Notes: generated from the letters alone by a model not told the origin. A stretch of DNA of 64,000 nt from Nonomuraea jiangxiensis (GCF_900099965.1 NZ_FNDJ01000004.1:556537-620536), one strand, 5' to 3'. Numbered from the stretch's first letter, positions 1 through 7,191 are shown. Numbers and translations: made by a program.

Positions 1-287
1 ATGCCGGTGAGTCCCACCAGCAGCAGGACGCCGACCTGCCCGACGGCGTCGAGCAGATGGAACTGGGCGGGGTCGGCGGGGAAAAGCCAGGCGTGGACCC
101 CCGGTGCCACGTGCGCCAGGAACGAGGGGCCCAGCACCACTCCGACGAACAGCTCGCCGACCACGGCCGCCATCCCGAGCCTGGCCGCCACCCTGCCGAA
201 CACGTGGGCCAGCAGCAGGAGCAGGCCGAGCTGGAGGAGGAAGACGAGCAGGCTGTGCGCCGGGATCGGCGCTACGGGCGCGTGCAT
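1..287 (-). CDS. Cation:proton antiporter, N-terminal part (runs off left edge)
   Basis: The reverse strand reads from an ATG at 287 into an uninterrupted hydrophobic frame to the window edge (95 codons visible). A GAGGAGGT ribosome site lies 8 bases upstream. The protein begins MHAPVAPIPAHSLLVF and continues with a leucine-rich membrane segment, then GMAAVVGELFVGVVLGPS and VGQVGVLLLVGLTG. This is the N-terminal pattern of CPA2-family sodium/proton exchangers (KefB/NapA-like). By family it would be a cytoplasmic-membrane ion/proton exchanger; the ion cannot be told. It is the most downstream visible gene on the strand that carries most of the biosynthetic cluster, so a self-protection role is possible but is inference. 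Confidence 0.75.
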   Translation of the reverse strand, partial: MHAPVAPIPAHSLLVFLLQLGLLLLLAHVFGRVAARLGMAAVVGELFVGVVLGPSFLAHVAPGVHAWLFPADPAQFHLLDAVGQVGVLLLVGLTG

Positions 288-422
288 GCCGCGACCTCCT
301 CGTTCGGTACGTCATGAACGCAACGGGTCCAGGGGGCTCGTCTCATCGGCGCTCCAGGAAGGGGACCACCTCATGATGGCTCGCACGAGGAGAAAGGATC
401 ATCTCCCAGGGTGCCGGGCCAC

Positions 423-490
423 GCTCAGGCCGCAGAGGTGAGGATCGCGCTCAGGCCCCAGAGGTGAGGATCGCGCTCAGGCCGCGGCGG
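423..490. repeat. 26-bp tandem repeat covering the end of the RmlB-like gene
   Basis: Two copies of a 26-bp unit (423-448 and 449-474), differing at one base, are followed by a partial third copy that enters the stop region of the RmlB-like gene. On the coding strand each unit carries GGCC TGA GCG, so the gene end appears as three successive stop contexts. This looks like slippage duplication of the gene's 3' end. Confidence 0.8.
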
Positions 491-1514
491 TCAGGACCCT
501 GGCCGGCTGCGGCTCGCGGGTCGCGTCCAGGGCCGGGCTCCGCCTGGGCGGTGTCCACCGGCCCCGGTTCTCCCGGTACCACGCCACGGTCTCGGCGAGC
601 CCGGTCTCGATGTCCTTCGCCGGCCGGTAGCCGAGCTCGGTCCGGATCTTCGTCCAGTCGACCGAGCAGTGCCGGGCCCGGCCCGCCTGCCCGCCGAAGA
701 ACTCCTCCGCGTCCCAGCGGGCGCTCACGCCGGCTCCGCACGCCTCCAGCAGCAGGCCGGTCAGCTCCCCGAGAGTGAGCTCCGTACCGCCGCCGATGTT
801 GTAGACCTCGCCGGGGCGCCCGGCGACGCGGACCAGCTCTATGCCCTGGACGTGGTCGTCGATGTGCAACCAGTCGCGAACGCTCGGGTCGCCGCCGTAC
901 AGGGGGACCCCGGCGCCTCGCAGCAGGTTGGAGACGATCAGCGGGATCGGCTTGTGGGGCGACTGATGGTGGCCGTAGGTGCTGGAGCAGCGGCTCACTC
1001 GCACGTCGAGCCCGTAGGTGCGGTGGTAGGAGAGCGCAAGCAGGTCGCCGGCGGCCCTCGTGGCCGCGTACGGGGAGCAGGGGGCGAGGGGCTGGGTCTC
1101 GGGCCAGGGCCCGTCCTCGGCGGAGCCGTAGACCTCATAGGTGGAGACGTGGACGAAAGTCCGCAGCCCGGTACGCAGGGCCGCGTCGAGCAGCACCTGG
1201 GTGCCGCTGACATTGGTTCTGACGAATTCGGCGGCGTCCGGGATCGGGTGGCCGGCGTGCGACTCGGCGGCGAAGTGGACGACCTCGTCGTGCTGCGCGA
1301 CCAGCGCGTTGACCAGGGCCGGGTCGCAGACATCGCCGTGGACGAAGGCGAGGCGGTCGTCGCCGCGTACGGAGTCGAGGTTGGCCAGGTCGCCGGTTGC
1401 GGTCAGCCTGTCGAGCACGGTCAGCCTGATGTTCTCGTTCTTCCCGAGCAGAGTGCGCACATAATGGGATCCGATGAATCCGGCCCCACCGGTGACGAGA
1501 ATTCTCAAGCCCAT
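477..1514 (-). CDS. dTDP-glucose 4,6-dehydratase-like SDR protein with altered active site
   Basis: A 345-aa extended short-chain dehydrogenase. The NAD-binding TGGAGFIGSHYV lies at residues 8-19, with VHFAAESH in the middle and the RDWLHIDDHV and YNIGG segments typical of RmlB-type dTDP-glucose 4,6-dehydratases. Length and overall order fit RmlB. However, the VSTDEVYG motif reads VSTYEVYG, so the catalytic Asp is Tyr. The YxxxK motif reads YAATR, so the Lys is Arg. The HVDRSI segment reads HAGHPI. By family it would convert dTDP-glucose to the 4-keto-6-deoxy sugar; with these changes it may be inactive or may do a different NAD-dependent reaction. It lies 39 bp downstream of the STWD peptide gene on the same strand and is probably co-transcribed with it. 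Confidence 0.8.
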   Translation of the reverse strand: MGLRILVTGGAGFIGSHYVRTLLGKNENIRLTVLDRLTATGDLANLDSVRGDDRLAFVHGDVCDPALVNALVAQHDEVVHFAAESHAGHPIPDAAEFVRTNVSGTQVLLDAALRTGLRTFVHVSTYEVYGSAEDGPWPETQPLAPCSPYAATRAAGDLLALSYHRTYGLDVRVSRCSSTYGHHQSPHKPIPLIVSNLLRGAGVPLYGGDPSVRDWLHIDDHVQGIELVRVAGRPGEVYNIGGGTELTLGELTGLLLEACGAGVSARWDAEEFFGGQAGRARHCSVDWTKIRTELGYRPAKDIETGLAETVAWYRENRGRWTPPRRSPALDATREPQPARVLTAAA

Positions 1515-1553
1515 GTGAATTCGCCTCTCACATTTACCCGAGCCGATTTCGAA

Positions 1554-1799
1554 TTAGTCCCAGGTGCTGTCGTCGAGGCGGGCGGGCGAGTCCCAGGTGC
1601 TGTCGTCGGGGGAGCCGGCGGTGGAGGCCGAGTCCCAGGTGCTACCTGCGGTGGAGAGGGTGCTGGCGGCGCGGTCCCAGGTGCTGCCGGCGGAGGCGGG
1701 CGTGGCGTTCAGAGTGAAGATTCCGGCGATGATCCCGGTGCCGACGACGAGCGAGACGCGGGAAATGCGGCGGGTCCTGGCGGCGGCGATGGTGTACAT
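1554..1799 (-). CDS. Secreted 81-aa peptide with four STWD repeats
   Basis: ATG at 1799 with GAAAGG upstream; 81 residues ending exactly at the last repeat. Residues 1-37 form a Sec signal: charged RTRRISR, a hydrophobic stretch VSLVVGTGIIAGIFTL, and a likely cut after ATPASA. The predicted mature part (about 44 aa) is acidic and built from GSTWD, GSTWD, DDSTWD and DDSTWD, at residues 39-42, 53-56, 67-70 and 78-81 (spacing 14, 14, 11). All four use identical codons. There are no cysteines. The longer upstream frame to 2066 is arginine-rich and lacks a ribosome site, so I reject it. I do not recognise a family. Its place beside biosynthetic genes and in an operon with the RmlB-like gene suggests a substrate, carrier or binding partner, which is inference. 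Confidence 0.75.
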   Translation of the reverse strand: MYTIAAARTRRISRVSLVVGTGIIAGIFTLNATPASAGSTWDRAASTLSTAGSTWDSASTAGSPDDSTWDSPARLDDSTWD

Positions 1800-1817
1800 T
1801 TCTCGGGCCTTTCGGGA

Positions 1818-1842
1818 GTTGTTGTGTTTGTTCTCGCACAAC
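1818..1842. promoter_or_regulatory. Inverted repeat upstream of the STWD peptide gene
   Basis: GTTGTG at 1821-1826 and CACAAC at 1837-1842 form a perfect 6-bp inverted repeat with a 10-bp spacer; it extends imperfectly to 1818. It lies about 20 bp before the STWD start, in the 245-bp divergent region (1800-2044) between that gene and the 101-aa gene. It could be an operator. No convincing -35/-10 pair was seen. Confidence 0.35.
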
Positions 1843-2044
1843 CAACTCTGCGCTTTCGGCAATCGCCGATCCAGACGAATGGAAGTCAGTAAGCTGCCCC
1901 GCCGCGTCCGCTTCCTGCCAACGGGTGCCCGGCGGAGAACGCACGGAGACCGCACGGAGGCGTGCAGCCCCCGGGACCTGGGACTTCGTGAATCAGGTAG
2001 GGCGTCGCGCGCGCCCGTACCCGGTGTGAAGGAGCGCGAAGAAG

Positions 2045-2350
2045 ATGACAGAGGTCGCCGCGGCACCCGCGGTAGAGCAGAGCAACCCCGTCGAGACCGG
2101 GATGGCCGCCTGGGCCAGGGCCGTCCAGCAGTTGGGCGCCCACTGGTCGCTGGCGCAGTCGTCCTCCTCGGAGGTGGTCGAGGCGGCCAGGCACGCCACC
2201 ACCGCCATGACGGAGGCCGCGCTGAACACGAACTTCGAGCTGACGGACGAGGAGGCGCTCAACGAGGACCTGATCCTCGCGCGCCTGGCCGAGGAGACCC
2301 TGCGGTCCGACCCGTGGCTCGCGGCGATGACCGTGTTCGGCGCCAGGTGA
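2045..2350 (+). CDS. Hypothetical 101-aa protein
   Basis: ATG at 2045, preceded by GAAGGAG about 14 bases upstream, 101 aa. The sequence is mostly alpha-helical in character and alanine/glutamate-rich. It has a central WARAVQQLGAHWSLAQSSSS stretch and a C-terminal segment rich in Asp/Glu (ELTDEEALNEDLILARLAEE). There is no signal peptide, no membrane segment and no cysteine. I do not recognise it. It is transcribed away from the STWD peptide and RmlB-like genes across a shared 245-bp promoter region, so it may be co-regulated with the cluster. A small accessory or binding protein is the most that can be suggested. Confidence 0.6.
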   Translation: MTEVAAAPAVEQSNPVETGMAAWARAVQQLGAHWSLAQSSSSEVVEAARHATTAMTEAALNTNFELTDEEALNEDLILARLAEETLRSDPWLAAMTVFGAR

Positions 2351-2483
2351 CAGGAAGCGGGGGCGGCGGGCACCTTGCTGCGCCAGGATCACCTGGCCCG
2401 CGCGCCGGCGAGGCCGCACTGTCGATCGTGACACCAGGTGCTCGTCGCCACCCGACCAGACAGCAAGACAGAAGGAGCGCACC

Positions 2484-2579
2484 ATGCGACAGGTCAGGAT
2501 CCGTCCCCGCAGACCGATTCGACGCGACGAGTGCCAGCCGGACAGGCGAACCCCCTCGGGGCGGCAGCTGCCGTACTGA
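2484..2579 (+). pseudogene. Possible frameshifted remnant of a small secreted protein
   Basis: AGAAGGAG at 2471-2478 precedes an ATG at 2484 and a 31-codon frame (MRQVRIRPRRPIRRDECQPD...) that stops at 2579. A neighbouring frame over 2550-2645 reads LGAAAAVLTPAGASAAGV followed by an AEA site, like the hydrophobic core of a signal peptide. The switch point falls at a run of five C residues near 2551. I read this as a small secreted-protein gene broken by an indel; it then runs into the terminator at 2651. The rest of 2351-2640 shows nothing else I can support. Confidence 0.3.
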
Positions 2580-2641
2580 CGCCCGCGGGCGCCTCGGCAG
2601 CGGGCGTGACGGCCCCGCCGGCCGCCGAGGCCGCCGGACAC

Positions 2642-2713
2642 AAAAAAATTCGGCCCGCTCCCGGGCTCGTCGGGAGCGGGCCGACCTGGGTCCATTCCCG
2701 GGCTCGTCGGGAA
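2642..2713 (-). terminator. Double hairpin terminator after the C-methyltransferase gene
   Basis: A perfect 13-bp stem (CGGCCCGCTCCCG at 2651-2663 with its complement at 2671-2683, loop GGCTCGT) is followed, on the reverse strand, by seven T residues (A run at 2642-2648). Just upstream a second smaller stem (TTCCCG 2695-2700 / CGGGAA 2708-2713) has the identical loop GGCTCGT. This is a clear rho-independent terminator for the leftward operon. Confidence 0.85.
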
Positions 2714-2725
2714 CGGGCCGGTGCG

Positions 2726-3946
2726 TCAAACGATGCGCACCTCGGGGACATAAAGGATCCAGCGGCCACCTCCCTTTCTGAATTCGCGCTCCTTCGCCAT
2801 GATCTCGTCCGCGCGGTTCCACGCGAACAGGAGCGCGTAGTCGGGATACGGGTCCGAGAAAGCCTTCGGCGAGCGGATGGGAATATGCGATCCCGGCGCC
2901 AGCCTTCCGTGTTTCGCCGGGCTGGGATCGCAGATGTAGGGGACGAGGTCGGGCCCGAGGCCGCAATAGGTGGCGACGGTGGCGCACCTGGCGGTGGCGC
3001 CGTACCCGGCGACCCGCTGCCCGGAGTCGCGCAGCTCGCGCAGGAGCGTGCGCAGCCTGCTGCGGGCATGCTGGACCCGCTCGGCGAAGGCCAGCATCGT
3101 GGCGGGGTCTCCCAGGCCCTGAGCGCGCTCCTGGGACAGGAACCCGGCGACGTTGATGTTCTGTGGGCGGACCCCGGGGCGGGCGAGCGTGTAGCGGACG
3201 GAGCCGCCGTGCACCGGCAGGCGCTTGGCGTCCACCAGCTCGAAACCGTGGCGGGCCGCCGCCGCGTGCACGGAGCGGACCGTGAAGAGGTAGAACTGCT
3301 CGTCGTAGATCTGGTCGAAGCGGGTCTGCGCCACGATGTCGCCCAGATAGCGCTCCTCGAAGACGAAGACTCCGCGGTCGGCGAGGAGCGCGTCCACCCC
3401 GCGCAGGGCCGAGGGGAGGTAGGGGAGCCGGCCGAGGGTGTTGGCCGCGTAGATGACGTCCGCGGGCCCGTGGGTGGCGCGGATCTGCGTGGCCGTGTCC
3501 TCGTCGAAGAAGTCGACCAGCACCTCGACGCCCTTGTCCGCGGCGATCTCGGCGGCCCGCGGGCACGGGTCGACGCCGAGGTGCGCGACGGCGCCCTCGC
3601 TGATCGTCTTGAGGAAGATGCCGTCGTTGCTCCCGATCTCCACGACGAAACGGCCGGCGCCGGCCAGCTCACGGTTCAGGAAACGTTGCGCGAGGCGGTC
3701 GAAATGCTTGCGCATGACCGCGGAACCGGACGACCGGTAGGAGTATCCCGGGCCGAACAGCAAATCCCGGGAAACCTCCTCCAGTTGCTGCACCATCGTG
3801 CACGACGCGCAGATTCCCACCGCCAGATGATAGAACGTCTCCTTGCCGACCTCGGCGGGTTTCAGAAACGCGTGGGACAAGGGCTGACGGCCGAAATCCA
3901 GAAATTTGTGGACCGCGCCACCGCAGATACGACAAATTTGCGTCAT
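2726..3946 (-). CDS. Sugar C-methyltransferase-like SAM enzyme (TylC3/TcaB9 family) with altered catalytic residues
   Basis: 406 aa from the ATG at 3946 (GAAAGG upstream). N-terminal zinc site CRICGG...CASC with the family signature FLDFGRQPLSHAFL; SAM-binding VVEIGSNDGIFL at about residues 100-110; C-terminal domain with VAGYGATAR. This is the three-domain layout of dTDP-3-amino/keto-hexose C-3 methyltransferases. In TcaB9 the working residues include a His in an N..AH motif and the His of a YDEH motif. Here these read NTLGR and YDEQ, so both His are replaced (Arg and Gln), while the Tyr and Glu remain. It may methylate a different acceptor. It is last in the leftward run after rmlA, 74 bp further on, and ends at a strong terminator. 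Confidence 0.75.
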   Translation of the reverse strand: MTQICRICGGAVHKFLDFGRQPLSHAFLKPAEVGKETFYHLAVGICASCTMVQQLEEVSRDLLFGPGYSYRSSGSAVMRKHFDRLAQRFLNRELAGAGRFVVEIGSNDGIFLKTISEGAVAHLGVDPCPRAAEIAADKGVEVLVDFFDEDTATQIRATHGPADVIYAANTLGRLPYLPSALRGVDALLADRGVFVFEERYLGDIVAQTRFDQIYDEQFYLFTVRSVHAAAARHGFELVDAKRLPVHGGSVRYTLARPGVRPQNINVAGFLSQERAQGLGDPATMLAFAERVQHARSRLRTLLRELRDSGQRVAGYGATARCATVATYCGLGPDLVPYICDPSPAKHGRLAPGSHIPIRSPKAFSDPYPDYALLFAWNRADEIMAKEREFRKGGGRWILYVPEVRIV

Positions 3947-4020
3947 ATTATGCAGCCTTTCCGACCGGATGGAATCCCAGCGTGCATCAGCGGGCGCTTC
4001 CCCGGCATATCCGACCGTGC

Positions 4021-5088
4021 TCAGGCCGCTATCTCGATACGCCCGTGATCGCCGATGACCAGGCGGTGGTGCACGTCGCCGCGGTCGCCCGCGCCCACGG
4101 TGGCGTGGCGCCCGATGAGCGACCCGCGTACGCCGGTCACGTGGGAGATCGACGCGCCGTCCAGCACGATGGACTCGGTCAGCCCGGCCGAGCGCACCGT
4201 GCAGTCGCGGCCGATGGAGGTGTTCGGCCCGATGTAGCTGTCCTCGATCAGCGTGCCCGCGCCGATGACCACCGGCCCGGCGATCCACGAGCGCACCACG
4301 CGGGCTCCCTCGGCGACCGAGACCTCGCCCTGCAGCCTGCTGACGGCGTCCACCTGGCCGGCCACGTCCTTGCGCAGCTCGCTGAGCAGGCGGGCGTTGC
4401 ACTCCAGCAGGTCCTCGATCTTCCCGGTGTCCTTCCAGTAGCCGTGGTACACGCTGGCCCTGACGTCCCTGCCGCTCTCGACCAGCCACTGGATCGCGTC
4501 GGTGATCTCCAGCTCGCCCCGCGCGCTCGGGCGGATGGCCGCCACCGCCTCGTGCACCGCGGCGGTGAAGAAGTAGACGCCGATCAGCGCGAGATCGCTG
4601 CGCGGCTGCTCGGGCTTCTCCACCAGGCGGAGCACGTTGCCGTTCGGCTGCAGTTCGGCCACCCCGAACGCGCGCGGGTCGGCCACCGAGCGCACCAGGA
4701 CCTGCGCGGCCGGCCGCCGCGCGCGGAACTCCTCGGCCACCTCGCCGAGGCTGCCGAGCAGGATGTTGTCGCCCAGGTACATGGCGAAGTCGTCCTCGCC
4801 GAGGAAGCCCCGGGCCACGCTCACGCAGTGGGCCAGCCCGCGCGGCTGGTCCTGACGCAGGTAGGTGATGCGCTGGCCGAAGCGGGACCCGTCACCGACG
4901 GTCTCGGCGATCTCCGCGGCCCAGTCGCCGACGATCAGCCCGACCTCGGTGATGCCGAGGTCACGGATGCCGCGCAGCACGTGTTCGAGGACCGGCGTGT
5001 TCGCCACCGGCATGAGCTGCTTCGGCATGGAGTAGCTGAAGGGACGCAGCCGGGTCCCCGATCCCCCGGCCAGCACGAGAGCCTTCAT
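4021..5088 (-). CDS. rmlA: Glucose-1-phosphate thymidylyltransferase (long RmlA/StrD type)
   Basis: 355 aa. The nucleotidyltransferase domain opens with LAGGSGTRLRPFSYSMPKQL (residues 6-25) and has YLGDN and VEKPEQPRSD in the usual places. Residues from about 245 on form a left-handed beta-helix-like tail (VVIGAGTLIEDSYIGPNTSIG), as in StrD and other antibiotic-pathway members of about 355 aa. The reaction is glucose-1-phosphate plus dTTP to dTDP-glucose plus pyrophosphate, the first step to deoxysugars. Active-site motifs look intact, unlike the RmlB-like neighbour. The start lies 3 bases after the stop of the condensation gene, so the two are translationally coupled. Downstream sugar genes here are few, with no 3,5-epimerase or glycosyltransferase. 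Confidence 0.92.
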   Translation of the reverse strand: MKALVLAGGSGTRLRPFSYSMPKQLMPVANTPVLEHVLRGIRDLGITEVGLIVGDWAAEIAETVGDGSRFGQRITYLRQDQPRGLAHCVSVARGFLGEDDFAMYLGDNILLGSLGEVAEEFRARRPAAQVLVRSVADPRAFGVAELQPNGNVLRLVEKPEQPRSDLALIGVYFFTAAVHEAVAAIRPSARGELEITDAIQWLVESGRDVRASVYHGYWKDTGKIEDLLECNARLLSELRKDVAGQVDAVSRLQGEVSVAEGARVVRSWIAGPVVIGAGTLIEDSYIGPNTSIGRDCTVRSAGLTESIVLDGASISHVTGVRGSLIGRHATVGAGDRGDVHHRLVIGDHGRIEIAA

Positions 5089-5091
5089 GTG

Positions 5092-6498
5092 TCAGATCCG
5101 ATCGAGCGGGCGGTCCGGGTCGCACACCGTGTGCTTGAGTACGCGGACGAACTCGTCCACGATCGCGATCATGGAGGACTCGTCGAACTGGGCCTTCACG
5201 TAGCCGAGCTTGCCGACCATGCCTCCCGACGCCTGCAGCTCCAGCGCCCACAGCGCGCCGTCCGGGATCTCCGAGCCGAGCGCGTGCGACAGCAGCCTGC
5301 GCCGCATCGCGGTGAACACCAGGCCGCCCGCCGACTCGCCGCCCATGATGAACGGGGACTGCACGACCTCGAACCCGCACGAGGTGTAGTCGTCCTCGGT
5401 GACCGAGTCCATCAGCTCGGGAGCCTCCTCCATCAGCTCCAGGAACGAGATCTCCTGGGCGTAGGCCTCCAGGCAGGTCTGCCTGGCCCGGGCCACCACG
5501 TCGCGGAAGTCGGCGCAGCCGCTGATGTCGGTCCGCAGCGGCAGGAAGTTGTTGAAGGAGCCGACGATCTCGTGCGTCCACGGCTCACGCCGTCCCAGGG
5601 TGAAGGTGGGCAGCACGATGTCGCGCTCGCCGGTGACGCGGTGCAGCAGCACCGTGTAGGCCGCCATCAGCAGCATGAACGGCGAGCAGCGCAGCTTGCT
5701 CGACAGCCGCAGCGTCGCCGCCCGGTACTCCTCGGGCACCAGGAAGCGGTACCAGGCGCTGTCACAGGGCGCCCCGGCGAGCCGCGGCCGGTCCATCTTG
5801 ATACCGGTCATGCGGGCTCCGCGCAGCTTGCGCCGCCAGTACGCGCGCGCGTCCCTGACGGCCTGGCTGTCGGCCTGGCCGCGCTGCCAGGTCACGAACT
5901 CCCGGTACTGCCGGGCGGGCGCCAGGTCGGGCGTGCGGTGCTCCACCCTGGCCGCGTAGCAGGTGGCCAGATCACGCATGATGACCTGGATCGACCAGCC
6001 GTCGACCTGCGTGTGGTGCGCGGCGACCACCAGGACCGCGTCCTGGTCGTCGAAGCGGCCGAGCACCGTCCGCAGGACCGGGACCTCGCGCATGGTCAGC
6101 GTGCCCGCCTCGATCTCGTTGAGGAACTCCTCGGCGACCCGGTCACGGGAGCCGGGATCGTCCGCGGACAGGCTCCTGACCCGCATGTTCACCGGGAGCG
6201 GCGGCAGCACGCGCTGGTGGGAGTCGTCCTCGGCGCGGATGATCGTGCTGCGCAGCGCCTCGTGCCGGGCCACCACGTCGTCCAGGGCGCCCTGCAGCGC
6301 GTCCAGGTCCAGCGGGCCGGTCAGCCGCCAGCCGCCCACGATCGTGTACCGGGGCCCGAACGGCCCGGCCTCGTCGCCCATGTCCACCAGGCGCAGGAAG
6401 TCCTGCTGGTAGGAGAGCGGGATCCGGTCCACGCCGTTCGCGCCGGCGGGCCGCTCGGCCGTGGGAACGGGGGCCTTCCAGAGCGAGGTCTCCACCAT
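5092..6498 (-). CDS. Free-standing NRPS condensation enzyme (SgcC5-like)
   Basis: 468 aa with one complete condensation domain and nothing else. The catalytic HHxxxDG motif is intact as HHTQVDGWS around residue 190. Supporting motifs are RHEALRSTI, FVTWQRGQ, the latch-region VGSFNNFLPLR and a late QLELQASGG-type strand. In the C-1027 pathway a free condensation enzyme (SgcC5) joins the carrier-bound beta-tyrosine unit to an alcohol of the core. The same job, ester or amide transfer of the carrier-bound beta-tyrosyl group, is likely here, because the NRPS's own C domain is degenerate. The gene sits 6 bp after the O-methyltransferase and 3 bp before rmlA in one operon. Confidence 0.88.
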   Translation of the reverse strand: MVETSLWKAPVPTAERPAGANGVDRIPLSYQQDFLRLVDMGDEAGPFGPRYTIVGGWRLTGPLDLDALQGALDDVVARHEALRSTIIRAEDDSHQRVLPPLPVNMRVRSLSADDPGSRDRVAEEFLNEIEAGTLTMREVPVLRTVLGRFDDQDAVLVVAAHHTQVDGWSIQVIMRDLATCYAARVEHRTPDLAPARQYREFVTWQRGQADSQAVRDARAYWRRKLRGARMTGIKMDRPRLAGAPCDSAWYRFLVPEEYRAATLRLSSKLRCSPFMLLMAAYTVLLHRVTGERDIVLPTFTLGRREPWTHEIVGSFNNFLPLRTDISGCADFRDVVARARQTCLEAYAQEISFLELMEEAPELMDSVTEDDYTSCGFEVVQSPFIMGGESAGGLVFTAMRRRLLSHALGSEIPDGALWALELQASGGMVGKLGYVKAQFDESSMIAIVDEFVRVLKHTVCDPDRPLDRI

Positions 6499-6504
6499 GT
6501 TGCC

Positions 6505-7191
6505 TCATTTCTTCCTGGCGATCGTGAACCCGTCGGCCACGGGCAGCATCACCGTCTCCAGACGGTCGTCGGTGGCGAGCGCGGCGTTGAACGTCCGCAT
6601 CGTCTCGGCGCACCGGCGCATCAACGTGTTCTCGGCCAGCTCCGGGTCCATCACGTAGCCGTCGAGCAGGACGTTGTCGGCCAGCAGCAGGCCGCCGCCG
6701 CGCAGCAGGGGCACGGCCAGCTGGTAGTAGGAGACGTAGTTCATCTTGTCGGCGTCGAGGAAGATGAGGTCGGCCTCGCCCTGGGGCAGCTCGCTCAGCG
6801 TCTTGCCCGCGGGCCCGAGACGGAACTCGATGCGGTCCGCCACCCCCGCCTGCTCCCAGTGCTCCTTGGCGAGGTCGAACCACGTGTCGGTCACGTCGCA
6901 GGTGATCACCTTGCCGCCCGGCGCCAGGCCGCGGGCGAGTGCCAGCGCCGACAGGCCGGTGAACGTGCCGACGTCCACGATCATCGTGGCCGAGGCCAGC
7001 TTGGCCAGGAGCGTCAGCAACGTCGACTGCTCGACCGGCACCATCATGCCCGAGGCCGCCCCGACCGTGAGGGTGCGCTGCACCAGGCTGCTCACCACCG
7101 GATCCGGCGGTGTGCAGGACCTGAGCAGGTAGCCGCGCATGGCCTGGTTGATCGGTACGTGCTTGACCTCGGCGGACCCTAGGCTCGTCAT
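6505..7191 (-). CDS. SAM-dependent O-methyltransferase (caffeoyl-CoA OMT-like)
   Basis: 228 aa. The class I SAM fold is seen in VDVGTFTGLSALALARGL (motif I, residues 73-90), ITCDVTDTW, and the metal-site LIFLDADKMNYVSYYQ with LLADNVLLDGYV after it. These are hallmarks of metal-dependent catechol/caffeoyl-CoA O-methyltransferases. The Asp of DADK and the DN pair (ADN) that bind the divalent metal are present. The likely substrate is a catechol made by hydroxylating the (chloro)-beta-tyrosine ring while carrier-bound, but this is inferred from neighbours. Upstream lie four 14-bp tandem repeats and a hairpin; downstream is the coupled condensation gene. Confidence 0.88.
   Translation of the reverse strand: MTSLGSAEVKHVPINQAMRGYLLRSCTPPDPVVSSLVQRTLTVGAASGMMVPVEQSTLLTLLAKLASATMIVDVGTFTGLSALALARGLAPGGKVITCDVTDTWFDLAKEHWEQAGVADRIEFRLGPAGKTLSELPQGEADLIFLDADKMNYVSYYQLAVPLLRGGGLLLADNVLLDGYVMDPELAENTLMRRCAETMRTFNAALATDDRLETVMLPVADGFTIARKK

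Noticed and set aside
1554..1799. STWD protein as a resuscitation-promoting factor or enediyne apoprotein
   Set aside because: Only a short STWD-like resemblance to the start of Rpf domains and no lysozyme-like domain; far too short and without the disulfides of neocarzinostatin-type apoproteins.
1554..2066. Longer 170-aa version of the STWD protein
   Set aside because: The extra N-terminal 89 residues are Arg/Ser/Pro noise that crosses the divergent promoter; the ATG at 1799 has a ribosome site and starts a clean signal peptide.
2259..3566. 435-codon reverse-strand frame across the 101-aa gene and C-methyltransferase
   Set aside because: Arg/Pro/Gly-rich frame-shifted reading of the C-methyltransferase strand; crosses a strong terminator; no motif.
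3982..7182. 1066-codon open frame on the + strand
   Set aside because: It lies antisense to the C-methyltransferase, rmlA, condensation and O-methyltransferase genes, is dominated by Ala/Gly/Arg/His/Asp/Val typical of the complementary frame in high-GC DNA, and has no domain or ribosome site.
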